Of a DNA stretch of 64,000 bases, positions 16,237-24,013 are shown in pieces. Origin of the DNA: an uncultured Prevotella sp. (GTDB taxonomy: Bacteria; Bacteroidota; Bacteroidia; Bacteroidales; Bacteroidaceae). Location: contig ONAR01000001.1 in the NCBI GenBank assembly GCA_900315835.1, forward strand, positions 118,210 through 182,209. The letters are read 5' to 3'. The position numbers and the translations under genes were made by a program. The notes below the pieces were generated by a model. The model was not told the origin of the DNA. It did not search any database and saw only the letters and a program-made list of their open reading frames with translations. Numbering within the stretch: position 1 is the first letter of the stretch; each line of letters begins with the position of its first letter.

Positions 16237-18342
16237 TCAAACACGTCTGTAAAGGTTACCATAACTGTCTCGGTAGAGCGTGCGGCCACCGGCACCGCCA
16301 AGCACTGCCATGGCGAACAGTGCCGCCAGCACGACGAGCAGAATGCGCACGATGACGATGATAAGTGCGATGACGGCTACGATGCAGCTCACGGCATACA
16401 CCAGTATGAAAGCGGAGATAAGACTGCCTCGCAATGCGCCGAAGTCCCTGATGTTCAGAGCAAAGGTTCTGATGATACCTGCGAGGATGATGAGCAGGAA
16501 GATGAGCACGCCCACCATCTCTGCCGTCTCGCCTTTCCAGTGGAAGCCCAGCTGGGTGACCAGGAAATAGACGATGAGCGTTGGGAAACTGACAATGATG
16601 CCTATTACTGCTGGCTTGATATGAATCTCCGATTCCTCGCGAGTTTCCCAGCACAGCAGCTGCTCATACCACTTGATGGAGAACAGTTGCAAGGCCACCA
16701 CAATCAGGAATGGTATCACGCGCAGCAGGGAACCGAAGAAGCCGTAGCGGTCGTAGTCGCACCACCAGAAGGCGCCAGCCCCCATGGTCTTATACCAGTA
16801 AATCTCTATGAGGGCTACTGCGAGCAGGCAGAGCGGCACGACCAGCAGGCCCGCCTCGCGTACAGGCCTGATGCCAAACCGCATGCCGGAGAGACAGATG
16901 GCGAAAGCCATGAACAGCAGGATGATGATAGTCCAGCAGGGACCCGTGGTGGCAAAAAACGCCGAGACCCTGTTGTTGTAATCCCGCTCATGCAGGGTAA
17001 GGCCATGCGCCGCTGTGGGACGGTTGGTCCGGCTCCATACGAGATGGCTCCGGCTGACGCGGTAGTATTTGCCGTGGCTCATAAAGACGAAGTTGCGCCG
17101 GTCATAGGATTGCGGCACAGAGTCGACGAGTTCGCCGTCGGCCAGATAGATGCCGTCGGCGCTGTCCCTTGGCTTCCAGCCGCTTGCCTCCTTCCGGTCT
17201 CTTACCACACGGGTACAATAAACGCTGTCTCTGATAGTCGGACTGACGATGTATTGCGTCAGTCCCGACGCGCCGAGCATGGCGTGGCGGCGAGGTCCCC
17301 CCAGACTGTCAGCTCCCTCTTTGTGCAGGTCAATGGCGGCGGCTGACGCGCCGCTAAGGACAAGGCCGGAAAGACGGTGGCCCTGCGGCCCTACGAACAG
17401 CCGGTAGTGAGGGCTTATGCTGTCGGCCTGTCCGTTTCCTCCGCCGGTCTGCGCGCTGCCGGTCTCCGACAGGAAGAGATAATGCCCCTCCCGCGCTGAG
17501 GAGATACGGCCTGCGACGGCCAACTGGCGCAACTGCCTCTCTTTGACAAACAGCCTTCCTTGCACGGTGTCGCCCGTTACCGAGTCAATGATGAGTGTCG
17601 CCGGATTGCCCCGCAGCTCACCGTTCCAGTTTCCGCCGAGCATCCGCTGTCCGTCTGTGAGGGCCACATTCGTATGCGTCTGGAAAAGCAGGTAGCATCC
17701 TGCTGCTATCAGGGCAATCAGTCCCGCTCCCGTCGCAATGCTGACACCGTGGCGACGGAACCAGGAACCAGCCTGATCCAGCCAGCGGCTGAGGCGTGAC
17801 TGTGGCCTGACCGTGCTGTGCAAGACTTCTGGAGTTGCCCGTCCGGGGAAAGGTATGGCATGACGTTGCGGCTGCGGTCGTTGTGGCTGCGGTCGTTGTG
17901 GTTGTGGTCGTTGTGGTTGTGGTCGTTGTGGCTTTCGCTGAGAGCTTTGCATGGTAGGTTGTGGCCGTTGCCGCTCATTGCGCCGCTGTTGCTGCTGAGG
18001 CGAGCGTCGCGGTCCGCCCATGGTCAGCTGCATGGCCTGACGGAACTGTTCGAGCGTCTCCGCATCGGTAGTGTACATCTCCTTGGCTACGCCGCGGAAA
18101 TCCTTGCTCGCCTGAATGATGTCGCGATTGTTGCCATGCAGTTTGTCGGCATCGCTCAGCACCTTCACCATGCGCTCCACACGCTGCGTACACGACGAAC
18201 CGAAGCTCACCGTACGCCAAAGGTTCTTCAGTGCGCCGATGGCTTCCAGTTCGTCAGCGTGGAGGTTGCTGGTGTTGGTGTCGAGAATGGCCAGCGCCTC
18301 CTTCCATTTCTTCAGGTGCAGTTTGAATATGGTCTCTTGCAT
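16237..18342 (-). CDS. Multi-pass membrane protein of the Hsp70 operon
   Basis: A 701-residue protein of unknown family. Residues 1-110 form a helical cytoplasmic domain. About 110-165 is Pro/Gln/Arg-rich with a five-residue repeat RPQPQ. One membrane segment lies at about 201-219 (SIATGAGLIALIAAGCYLLF). A large likely periplasmic part follows (about 220-465, with a GNWNGELRGNPATLIIDS lipocalin-like strand pattern). The C-terminal ~230 residues hold about six further membrane segments. It starts 9 bp after the Hsp70 stop and abuts the DUF1963 gene (3 bp). The layout suggests it anchors the chaperone system to the inner membrane and links it to the periplasm; this is inference from context only. 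Confidence 0.75.
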   Translation of the reverse strand: MQETIFKLHLKKWKEALAILDTNTSNLHADELEAIGALKNLWRTVSFGSSCTQRVERMVKVLSDADKLHGNNRDIIQASKDFRGVAKEMYTTDAETLEQFRQAMQLTMGGPRRSPQQQQRRNERQRPQPTMQSSQRKPQRPQPQRPQPQRPQPQRPQPQRHAIPFPGRATPEVLHSTVRPQSRLSRWLDQAGSWFRRHGVSIATGAGLIALIAAGCYLLFQTHTNVALTDGQRMLGGNWNGELRGNPATLIIDSVTGDTVQGRLFVKERQLRQLAVAGRISSAREGHYLFLSETGSAQTGGGNGQADSISPHYRLFVGPQGHRLSGLVLSGASAAAIDLHKEGADSLGGPRRHAMLGASGLTQYIVSPTIRDSVYCTRVVRDRKEASGWKPRDSADGIYLADGELVDSVPQSYDRRNFVFMSHGKYYRVSRSHLVWSRTNRPTAAHGLTLHERDYNNRVSAFFATTGPCWTIIILLFMAFAICLSGMRFGIRPVREAGLLVVPLCLLAVALIEIYWYKTMGAGAFWWCDYDRYGFFGSLLRVIPFLIVVALQLFSIKWYEQLLCWETREESEIHIKPAVIGIIVSFPTLIVYFLVTQLGFHWKGETAEMVGVLIFLLIILAGIIRTFALNIRDFGALRGSLISAFILVYAVSCIVAVIALIIVIVRILLVVLAALFAMAVLGGAGGRTLYRDSYGNLYRRV
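17869..17932. repeat. 15-bp tandem repeat coding for RPQPQ
   Basis: About four in-frame copies of a 15-bp unit encode the Arg-Pro-Gln-Pro-Gln repeat in the membrane protein's cytoplasmic linker. Copy number changes would lengthen or shorten the linker without shifting the frame. Confidence 0.8.
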
Positions 18343-18351
18343 CTTTTAGTT

Positions 18352-19953
18352 TTATTCAACGATGGCCTTGCTAATGTTGTTGATTGACTCAGAGAGTTCC
18401 TCGCCCGACTTCACGCCCTGTATGCGCAGGGTGAAGTCGAGGGCCTCGTCGCCCACATGTGCATGGACGCTGAGGATACCCTCTGCATCGACGTCGAATA
18501 CGACGGTGATGGTGGTGCCTTTCGGCCAGTTGTGGTGAATCTCGAGCGAGCGGTCCTCGAGCATCGTGCAGAAACGCTCCTCCACGGAGCGGTCGGTTTC
18601 AGGGTTGGTGAAGTCGCTCTCAAACACTTTCATCGGAACGGAGTGTTGGTTGTCGCACATGGTCTCAAACGCCTGCTCTACGCGTGCCGGCAGTGAGGTG
18701 TTGGCAAAAATGAGGTTGCCGACCATGGCGCGGCCGTCGTCTGTGGTGAAGTCGGTGCCGTAGGTTTTACTCGTCACATTGACCACCCTGGCCTTGGGAC
18801 CACGTAGCGTCTTGGGCATGGGCGCATCCGACTCGCCGCTCTCCACGGCTTCCACGGCTTTGCGATAGGCCTCGTTCATGGCATAGATGGCCGCACCCTT
18901 GGCCACGCATTGGTCAGGGTCGCTCAACTTTGCGTCGCAGCCGAACTCTGCGTCAAGGCGCTGCTTCACCTGCGGCATGCGGCTGGAGCCGCCGACGAGC
19001 AGAAACTCAAACTCAGTGTTATAGCCTTTCTCGCGGGCAATGTCGATGACCTTGCGCGTGGCGTCGATGGTCTCGTCGAGATGGGCCTTGGTCAGGGCGT
19101 CGAATAGCTCTCGCGTAATATCGAAGCGCGCCGACTGACCGTCGTACTGCACGTTGCACTTCACGACCTCCTTGCCGGTGAGTTGTTTTTTCTTCATCTC
19201 GGCTTCGAGCAGCAGCGTGTATTTCAGTTCCTCGTTGTCCATGGTATAGTTGCCACCCGTCTGCTCATTAAACTGGTCGAGCATGTAGTTGGCCAGTTCG
19301 GTATCCCAGTCGACGCCACCGAGGTGATGATCGCCACCGGTGGCGATGACCTTGATGGCGCCGCCGTTGACGTTGATGATGGTCACGTCGAATGTGCCGC
19401 CGCCGAGGTCATACACCAGCACCGTCTTGCGCTCGGTGGTCTTCATGCCGTAGGCGATGGCGGCCGCCGTGGGTTCGTTGATGATGGCCAATACGTTGAG
19501 GCCGGCTATCTCACCGGCTTGCTTGGTCTGCATGCGCTCCTTTGTTCCGAAATAAGCGGGGCAGGTGATGACCACATCCTTCACCGGTTCGGGGTTGTCG
19601 CCGAGGTCGTTAGCATCCTGAACAAGCTTCTTCAGAATGAGGGCTGAGATTTCCGATGGGTCGAAGTGGTAGGGAAACTTGTTGGTCGTCTTGTCGAAGT
19701 CGGCATCGACGCCCATCGACCGTTTGACGAAACTCACGGTGTTCTGCGGTTCAGTGGCGAGCATGCCTTTGGCTTCCTGCCCGACGATGATCTTCTCAGG
19801 ACTCTCGAAATAGACCACCGACGGTGTTGTGTTGGTGCCTTCGAAGTTGGTCAGTACGATGGCTTGATCGTATTGGTCTACCTGCGAGATGCAACTGTAA
19901 GTGGTGCCTAAGTCAATGCCATAGACGGCGCGGGTTTTATCGTTTGTTGACAT
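18352..19953 (-). CDS. Hsp70-family chaperone lacking the helical lid
   Basis: A 533-residue DnaK relative. The nucleotide-binding domain is intact: YGIDLGTTYSCIS (11-23), KTVLVYDLGGGTFDVTI (phosphate 2, about 176-192), INEPTAAAIAYGM (158-170) and the adenosine motif FLLVGGSSRMPQV. A linker near 390 (VVNVTSKTYGTDF) leads to a beta substrate-binding domain, ending in FTLRIQGVKSGEELSESINN. The protein stops there: the ~100-residue alpha-helical lid and EEVD-like tail of DnaK are missing. It follows a GrpE-like gene (59 bp) and precedes a membrane protein (9 bp). It is an accessory Hsp70, distinct from the housekeeping DnaK, which is not in this window. Its client is unknown. Confidence 0.88.
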   Translation of the reverse strand: MSTNDKTRAVYGIDLGTTYSCISQVDQYDQAIVLTNFEGTNTTPSVVYFESPEKIIVGQEAKGMLATEPQNTVSFVKRSMGVDADFDKTTNKFPYHFDPSEISALILKKLVQDANDLGDNPEPVKDVVITCPAYFGTKERMQTKQAGEIAGLNVLAIINEPTAAAIAYGMKTTERKTVLVYDLGGGTFDVTIINVNGGAIKVIATGGDHHLGGVDWDTELANYMLDQFNEQTGGNYTMDNEELKYTLLLEAEMKKKQLTGKEVVKCNVQYDGQSARFDITRELFDALTKAHLDETIDATRKVIDIAREKGYNTEFEFLLVGGSSRMPQVKQRLDAEFGCDAKLSDPDQCVAKGAAIYAMNEAYRKAVEAVESGESDAPMPKTLRGPKARVVNVTSKTYGTDFTTDDGRAMVGNLIFANTSLPARVEQAFETMCDNQHSVPMKVFESDFTNPETDRSVEERFCTMLEDRSLEIHHNWPKGTTITVVFDVDAEGILSVHAHVGDEALDFTLRIQGVKSGEELSESINNISKAIVE

Positions 19954-20012
19954 AATGGTTGATGATTAATGGTGTGAAATGTTGGATATATGGAGATGTG
20001 ATAAAGATTGGT

Positions 20013-20801
20013 TCAACGGCTTTTCTTATACACTGCGATGCGTGCCTGCCGCAGCACCCGATCGGTCTCGCTGTTGCGGAAGCCACCGGTGATGCATTCC
20101 GCCACCGTACCGGCTTTATCGTCATCGTCGGTCTCAATGACGCGTATGGCGCGGTGCGCTTTTGGTTCATAGGCGTCGCCGACAGCCGGCTCGAAGTATT
20201 CCACCGAGTATTGGTCCGACAGATGGTCGCGTATATATAAATAGGTGTTGGTGACGAGTTGCTTGGCCTTGACCGCATCGTATTCGGGTGCGTCAGGTCG
20301 GATATGGCGGTCGGTGTCGCCCATGCGCTCGCAGATGTTGAGGATGTCGGTGAGATAATCCTTCTTCAGGTCTTCGATGAGGCCCTTCTTCAGTTGCATA
20401 AGCTCCTGGTGCATGTCTCGGATAAGCTTCTCCTGATAGACGGCGGTGTCAATCTTCTCGCTGAGAATGTTCAGCTTCCCGGCCATGGCCTGCAGACTGT
20501 CGGCCACATCGGCCGGCGGTTGCGCTCCGGTGGGCTCGGGTTTCCCCGGGGCTGGTTTCTCTGGCTTGAGTGTTTCTGGCTTGGCTGTCACAGGCTCTGC
20601 CATCGGCATGCCGCTATCCGGCCTGTCCGTCTCCGTCCCTGCTGTCGGCTTGTCGGCCGCTTCTTGATGCGGCGTGGTGCCGGGCGGGGTCTGGCTCTGT
20701 CCGATGTTGTCGAGAGCGTTGTGAAGGTCGGCCACTTGCTGCCGTAGCGCGTGTACCTCGTTGCGCAGCTTGTCAATCTCTTCGTTGTTGAAAATGCTCA
20801 T
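20013..20801 (-). CDS. GrpE-like nucleotide exchange factor, accessory
   Basis: A 262-residue protein, first gene of the Hsp70 operon. An N-terminal coiled coil (about 5-35: NNEEIDKLRNEVHALRQQVADLHNAL) is followed by a Pro/Glu/Lys-rich linker (about 38-100). A second helical stretch (about 105-150) leads to a small C-terminal beta domain: TVAECITGGFRNSETDRVLRQARIAVYKK, which matches the GrpE head signature (GY....DRVLRPA.V.V). GrpE releases ADP from Hsp70. It is clearly different from the canonical GrpE encoded at 54.2 kb. Its pairing with the lidless Hsp70 suggests a dedicated exchange factor. The GrpE assignment is moderately sure. Confidence 0.72.
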   Translation of the reverse strand: MSIFNNEEIDKLRNEVHALRQQVADLHNALDNIGQSQTPPGTTPHQEAADKPTAGTETDRPDSGMPMAEPVTAKPETLKPEKPAPGKPEPTGAQPPADVADSLQAMAGKLNILSEKIDTAVYQEKLIRDMHQELMQLKKGLIEDLKKDYLTDILNICERMGDTDRHIRPDAPEYDAVKAKQLVTNTYLYIRDHLSDQYSVEYFEPAVGDAYEPKAHRAIRVIETDDDDKAGTVAECITGGFRNSETDRVLRQARIAVYKKSR

Positions 20802-20829
20802 AGGGCTTGTTTCATTTTTGGTTATACTG

Positions 20830-20837
20830 CAAAATTA
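20830..20837 (-). promoter_or_regulatory. Candidate -7 box of the GrpE-like/Hsp70 operon
   Basis: TAATTTTG on the minus strand lies 29 bases upstream of the GrpE-like start. No TTTG/TTG is found at the usual distance, so the promoter may need an activator; three direct repeats lie just upstream (20875-20929). Confidence 0.4.
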
Positions 20838-20874
20838 GACGGTCGCAGGCCTTTAAGGGTGTCAGTGCGTCGAA

Positions 20875-20929
20875 TTTACCCGTTGATATCCTATGTTTTT
20901 ACCCGTTGACGGAAAATTTACGCATCGAC
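20875..20929. promoter_or_regulatory. Three direct repeats in the divergent Hsp70/AraC intergenic region; possible operator
   Basis: TTTACCCGTTGA occurs at 20875-20886 and 20898-20909, and a diverged copy TTTACGCATCGA at 20918-20929. The spacings of 23 and 20 bp are about two helical turns. They lie upstream of the Hsp70 operon's -7 box and of the AraC-type gene's -7 box, a typical place for binding sites of an AraC-family protein, which favours direct repeats. Confidence 0.45.
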
Positions 20930-20954
20930 GGCTTTCCCCGTGTCGGAAAAATGT

Positions 20955-20962
20955 TAACTTTG
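20955..20962 (+). promoter_or_regulatory. Candidate -7 box of the AraC-type regulator gene
   Basis: TAACTTTG lies 47 bases upstream of the start at 21010. No good -33 element is seen; the repeats at 20875-20929 lie directly upstream. Confidence 0.4.
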
Positions 20963-21009
20963 CAGGGCAAAAGCATTACACCTATTAAACAGTTTCAACA
21001 GGCCCACTT

Positions 21010-22122
21010 ATGGATATAGCGACCCTTCACCGGCTCGGGGATTTTTCTTGCGGCATATTCTTCATGTTTCAGTTCATGGGTACCTTGCTGCTCTATCTGA
21101 AGGGGCGCACGCATCGCTTGCAACGCTCAGTGTTCTGGTTGATGCTCTGTCTGTTAGGCATCAGTGCCTTCGAGTTTTATGTCTTTTTCATCGACAACTT
21201 CCTTGGCGCCCAGTTGCGGCCGGTAACCAACATGCTGCAGCTCATGGCGGTACCGCTTTGTCTGATGGTCATCTATACCGTCACCCATGACCGGCCGATG
21301 CCGTGGAGATGGGTGCTGGCCAACGTCCTGCCCTATGTAGCCGCCATAGTGACCTGTCTCCTCACCCTCAGCCGGGTGGTGTATCATGGCCTCATGATTT
21401 TTGCCGCCATCCATACGGTGTGTATCCTCGCCTACGGCTTTGTGGAAATCAGGAAATACAACAGAGAGCTGCGTGCCAACTTGTCCTCCGACAGCGGCTA
21501 TTCCGTCAACTGGCTCCGCTATGTGCTGTTTCTCTTTTTCGGCCTTGCCGTGGTATGGACTGTTGCAACGCTGAGCGTCTCGCAGGCGGCGACCATCACC
21601 TACAATCTGCTGTGCGTCATCATCTTCGCGATGCTCTGCTATTTTGTCTACCGTCAGGAGAGCATGCTTGAAGCGCTGGCCGACCAGCCGGACTGGGATG
21701 CCGCAGTGCCTGTATCCGGCCCAGAGTCCGACTCCGTGTCCGGCGTCTCCGACGACAGTGGGCCTGACGGCTCCGCCCAGGCCGCCTATCTCTTTGCTGA
21801 CCGCTTTGAGTCCGTATTCAGCAAAGGCAAGATCTATCTCAATGCCACGCTCACGCTCAACGACCTGGCCCGTGAGCTGGGCACCAACCGCACTTATCTC
21901 TCCAACTATCTCAACCGGGAGTTGCACACCACGTTTTATGAATATGTCAACCAGTGGCGCGTGCGTCGTGCCAAGGAATTGTTGCGGGAGACCGACATGC
22001 TTTTAGAAGAGGTGGCGTTGCAGTCGGGCTTTAATTCCATGAGCAGCTTCCGACGCTATTTCTCTGCTCATACTGGTATGTCGCCACTCGAATATAGAAA
22101 GAGGAAGATGGACAGGGCGTGA
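21010..22122 (+). CDS. Membrane-embedded AraC-family transcriptional regulator
   Basis: A 370-residue protein. The first ~215 residues are hydrophobic with about six to seven membrane segments (e.g. FFMFQFMGTLLLYL, SVFWLMLCLLGISAFEFYVFFI, FILFGLAVVW-like segments and TYNLLCVIIFAMLCYFVY). After a linker, residues about 265-365 form an AraC-type double helix-turn-helix: LNDLARELGTNRTYLSNYLNRELHTTFYEYVNQWRVRRAKELL and LEEVALQSGFNSMSSFRRYFSAHTGMSPLEYRK. A DNA-binding domain tethered to the membrane implies sensing of an envelope or small-molecule signal. It is divergent from the GrpE-like/Hsp70 operon and is its most likely regulator, but it could act elsewhere. Confidence 0.85.
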   Translation: MDIATLHRLGDFSCGIFFMFQFMGTLLLYLKGRTHRLQRSVFWLMLCLLGISAFEFYVFFIDNFLGAQLRPVTNMLQLMAVPLCLMVIYTVTHDRPMPWRWVLANVLPYVAAIVTCLLTLSRVVYHGLMIFAAIHTVCILAYGFVEIRKYNRELRANLSSDSGYSVNWLRYVLFLFFGLAVVWTVATLSVSQAATITYNLLCVIIFAMLCYFVYRQESMLEALADQPDWDAAVPVSGPESDSVSGVSDDSGPDGSAQAAYLFADRFESVFSKGKIYLNATLTLNDLARELGTNRTYLSNYLNRELHTTFYEYVNQWRVRRAKELLRETDMLLEEVALQSGFNSMSSFRRYFSAHTGMSPLEYRKRKMDRA

Positions 22123-22244
22123 CTAAGAACATCGCAGGATAAATCTTGACAAGAGCCCAATCCCAATGCCTTGAAGTCTGAATGTGATATAGCCATTATC
22201 TGATAAAAAAGTCCTGGATATTCGGTTATAACAAAAAAATGTAT

Positions 22245-22252
22245 TAAGTTTG
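22245..22252 (+). promoter_or_regulatory. -7 box of the PUL sigma-factor gene
   Basis: TAAGTTTG lies 30 bases upstream of the chosen ATG at 22283. A TTG start that would lengthen the protein overlaps this box at 22250 and is rejected. The -33 region is poor. Confidence 0.4.
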
Positions 22253-22282
22253 CAACGCAAACAGACATGTACTAATCGTACT

Positions 22283-22834
22283 ATGATGAAAGAAGACCAG
22301 GAACAGCTGTTCAAGTCATTGTTCGACCAATACTATCCTCCGCTGACAGTTTATGTCCGCGGTCTTGTGGGCGACTCGGATGCAGAGGATATCGTGGAGG
22401 ATGTCTTTGAGGAGCTGTGGAATTATCGCAATCGCATTGAGGTGGGTGAGAAGATTGGTTCTTTCCTCTATCGTTCAGCCTTGTCTCATTCACTCAACTT
22501 TCTTCGCCACCAGAACTTGAGCCGCCGGCATTTAGAGCTGATTAAGAAAATCAACGTGCAGGCCATTGCTGTTGACGAACAGACGGAGGCTATGGAGCGG
22601 ATGGAGTATGACGAATTGTCGCGGCGGGTGATGGAGGCTATTTCCGAACTCCCTGAGAAATGCCGCGAGGCCTTCAAGCTGAGATACATTTATGGCATGA
22701 AGACCAAGGAAGTGAGCGATGCGCTCGACATTTCCCCGCGTACGGTTGAGGCCCATCTCTACAAGGCATTGAAGTTGCTTCGCAAACAGTTCCTTGTTGC
22801 CTTGCTCATTCTTGTGTTGCTTTCATGCGAATAA
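22283..22834 (+). CDS. FecI-type ECF sigma factor of the GH85 PUL
   Basis: A 183-residue sigma-70 family protein. Region 2 (about 10-80) includes FDQYYPPLTVYVRGLVGDSDAEDIVEDVFEELW. Region 4 (about 115-170) includes ISELPEKCREAFKLRYIYGMKTKEVSDALDISPRTVEAHLYKALKLLRK. It is followed by a FecR-like anti-sigma gene and a SusC with an STN domain, the classic trans-envelope signalling arrangement. When the outer-membrane receptor engages its glycan, FecR should release the sigma factor to transcribe the SusC/SusD/GH85 genes. The final residues are hydrophobic (LLILVLLS), which is not unusual in this group. Confidence 0.9.
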   Translation: MMKEDQEQLFKSLFDQYYPPLTVYVRGLVGDSDAEDIVEDVFEELWNYRNRIEVGEKIGSFLYRSALSHSLNFLRHQNLSRRHLELIKKINVQAIAVDEQTEAMERMEYDELSRRVMEAISELPEKCREAFKLRYIYGMKTKEVSDALDISPRTVEAHLYKALKLLRKQFLVALLILVLLSCE

Positions 22835-22906
22835 AAAAATCTGTTCAATGGATAAGTAGTTTGACTTTTTGCGTGCTTTACTATTGAACGACAATAAAAG
22901 GACATT

Positions 22907-23884
22907 ATGTTGGACGAAACGATTTTGATGAAATTCCTTCAGGGAACGTGCAGCGAGGAAGAGTTGCAGCAGGTCGATGACTACATCAAGGAGTCAGGGG
23001 CTACGGGACGCAATCTCTTTGAGCTGCGCAAGATAGATCGTCTTTTGCAGGCGCGTGCATTCAAGGACAGCGAGGTCGATACGGCCTACGAACGCATGCG
23101 TCGGCGCATAGCCCTCCATGAGCAGGCAGCCGTGCGTTCTGCCCGCCAGATATGGATGGGCCGCATTGCACGAGTGGCAGCCTCAGTGGCCGCCATCGTC
23201 GTATTGGGCATCCTCATGTTCGTCTCTCATGGCGATAAGATGCTCACAGCTCAGGCTCTTGGCGATTCGGTGACGCGTGTGACACTTGCCGACGGCACAC
23301 ATGTGTGGTTGCGCTCTGGTGCTGAACTTCGTTATCCTAAAGCTTTTGGCGACGGCCTTCGCGAGGTTGAGCTCTCGGGTGAGGGCTACTTTGAGGTTAC
23401 CAAAGACCGTCACCATCCTTTCGTTGTGCGGGGCAATGCCCTTAGTGTCAAGGTCCTCGGTACCAAGTTCGCGTTTAGCTCAGCCGATACGTCCTCAGAG
23501 GTTAGCCTCCTTGAGGGTTCCGTGCAGGTCGATGAGAAAGTGAATGGCGGCCGTGTGCTCCTCTCACCGGGACAGAAAGCCTCCATTGACCAGGCCACAG
23601 GCGGCTTGCAGGTTACTTCCAGCCGACATGTTTATCTCAACGCCGTGTGGCACAATGACAAGATACCTTTCCAAAATGCCACGCTTCCCGATATTATTGA
23701 TGAACTACAATATGTCTATCATGTAAAGATAAGATTGGAGGGAAATCCCGATACCCATACCACCTACAATGGTGTTGTATCGCGCGCTTCACGTGTTGAG
23801 GACGTGCTGAAGGGCTTGTCGTTTACCCTTCCCATCACCTACTACCGCCAGGGCAACTGCCTTGTGGTGCGTCCAGCCCGGTAG
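22907..23884 (+). CDS. FecR-family anti-sigma factor
   Basis: A 325-residue single-pass inner-membrane protein. The cytoplasmic part (1-85) is followed by a membrane helix at about 86-106 (IARVAASVAAIVVLGILMFV). The periplasmic FecR domain follows, with VTLADGTHVWLRSGAELRYPKAFG, VELSGEGYFEVTKDRHHPFVV and VSLLEGSVQV. The C-terminal region (about 235-325), with NDKIPFQNATLPDIIDELQYVYHVKI and YNGVVSRASRVEDVLKGLSF, resembles the FecR C-terminal STN-like domain that contacts the receptor. It lies 72 bp after the sigma factor and upstream of the SusC gene. It should hold the sigma factor inactive until the transporter signals. Confidence 0.9.
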   Translation: MLDETILMKFLQGTCSEEELQQVDDYIKESGATGRNLFELRKIDRLLQARAFKDSEVDTAYERMRRRIALHEQAAVRSARQIWMGRIARVAASVAAIVVLGILMFVSHGDKMLTAQALGDSVTRVTLADGTHVWLRSGAELRYPKAFGDGLREVELSGEGYFEVTKDRHHPFVVRGNALSVKVLGTKFAFSSADTSSEVSLLEGSVQVDEKVNGGRVLLSPGQKASIDQATGGLQVTSSRHVYLNAVWHNDKIPFQNATLPDIIDELQYVYHVKIRLEGNPDTHTTYNGVVSRASRVEDVLKGLSFTLPITYYRQGNCLVVRPAR

Positions 23885-24013
23885 TACCCTTTTGGGCGTC
23901 AGTCGTTTCGTCTCTCATCTTTTTGTCCTTTCGCCGTGTGTCCTTGCTTGAAAAGTGAGGATTACCCACTTATTGGCTTGAAAACTGAATATAAACCTAT
24001 AATTAATAAAAAA

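Noticed and set aside
16177-17346. 389-codon plus-strand frame opposite the Hsp70-operon membrane protein
   Set aside because: Low-complexity Asp/Glu/His/Gln composition typical of antisense reading. It has no promoter and no family match.
18352-19953. Treating the Hsp70 as the housekeeping DnaK
   Set aside because: It is about 100 residues too short, lacks the lid, and is in an operon with non-housekeeping genes, while canonical grpE and dnaJ are 33 kb away.
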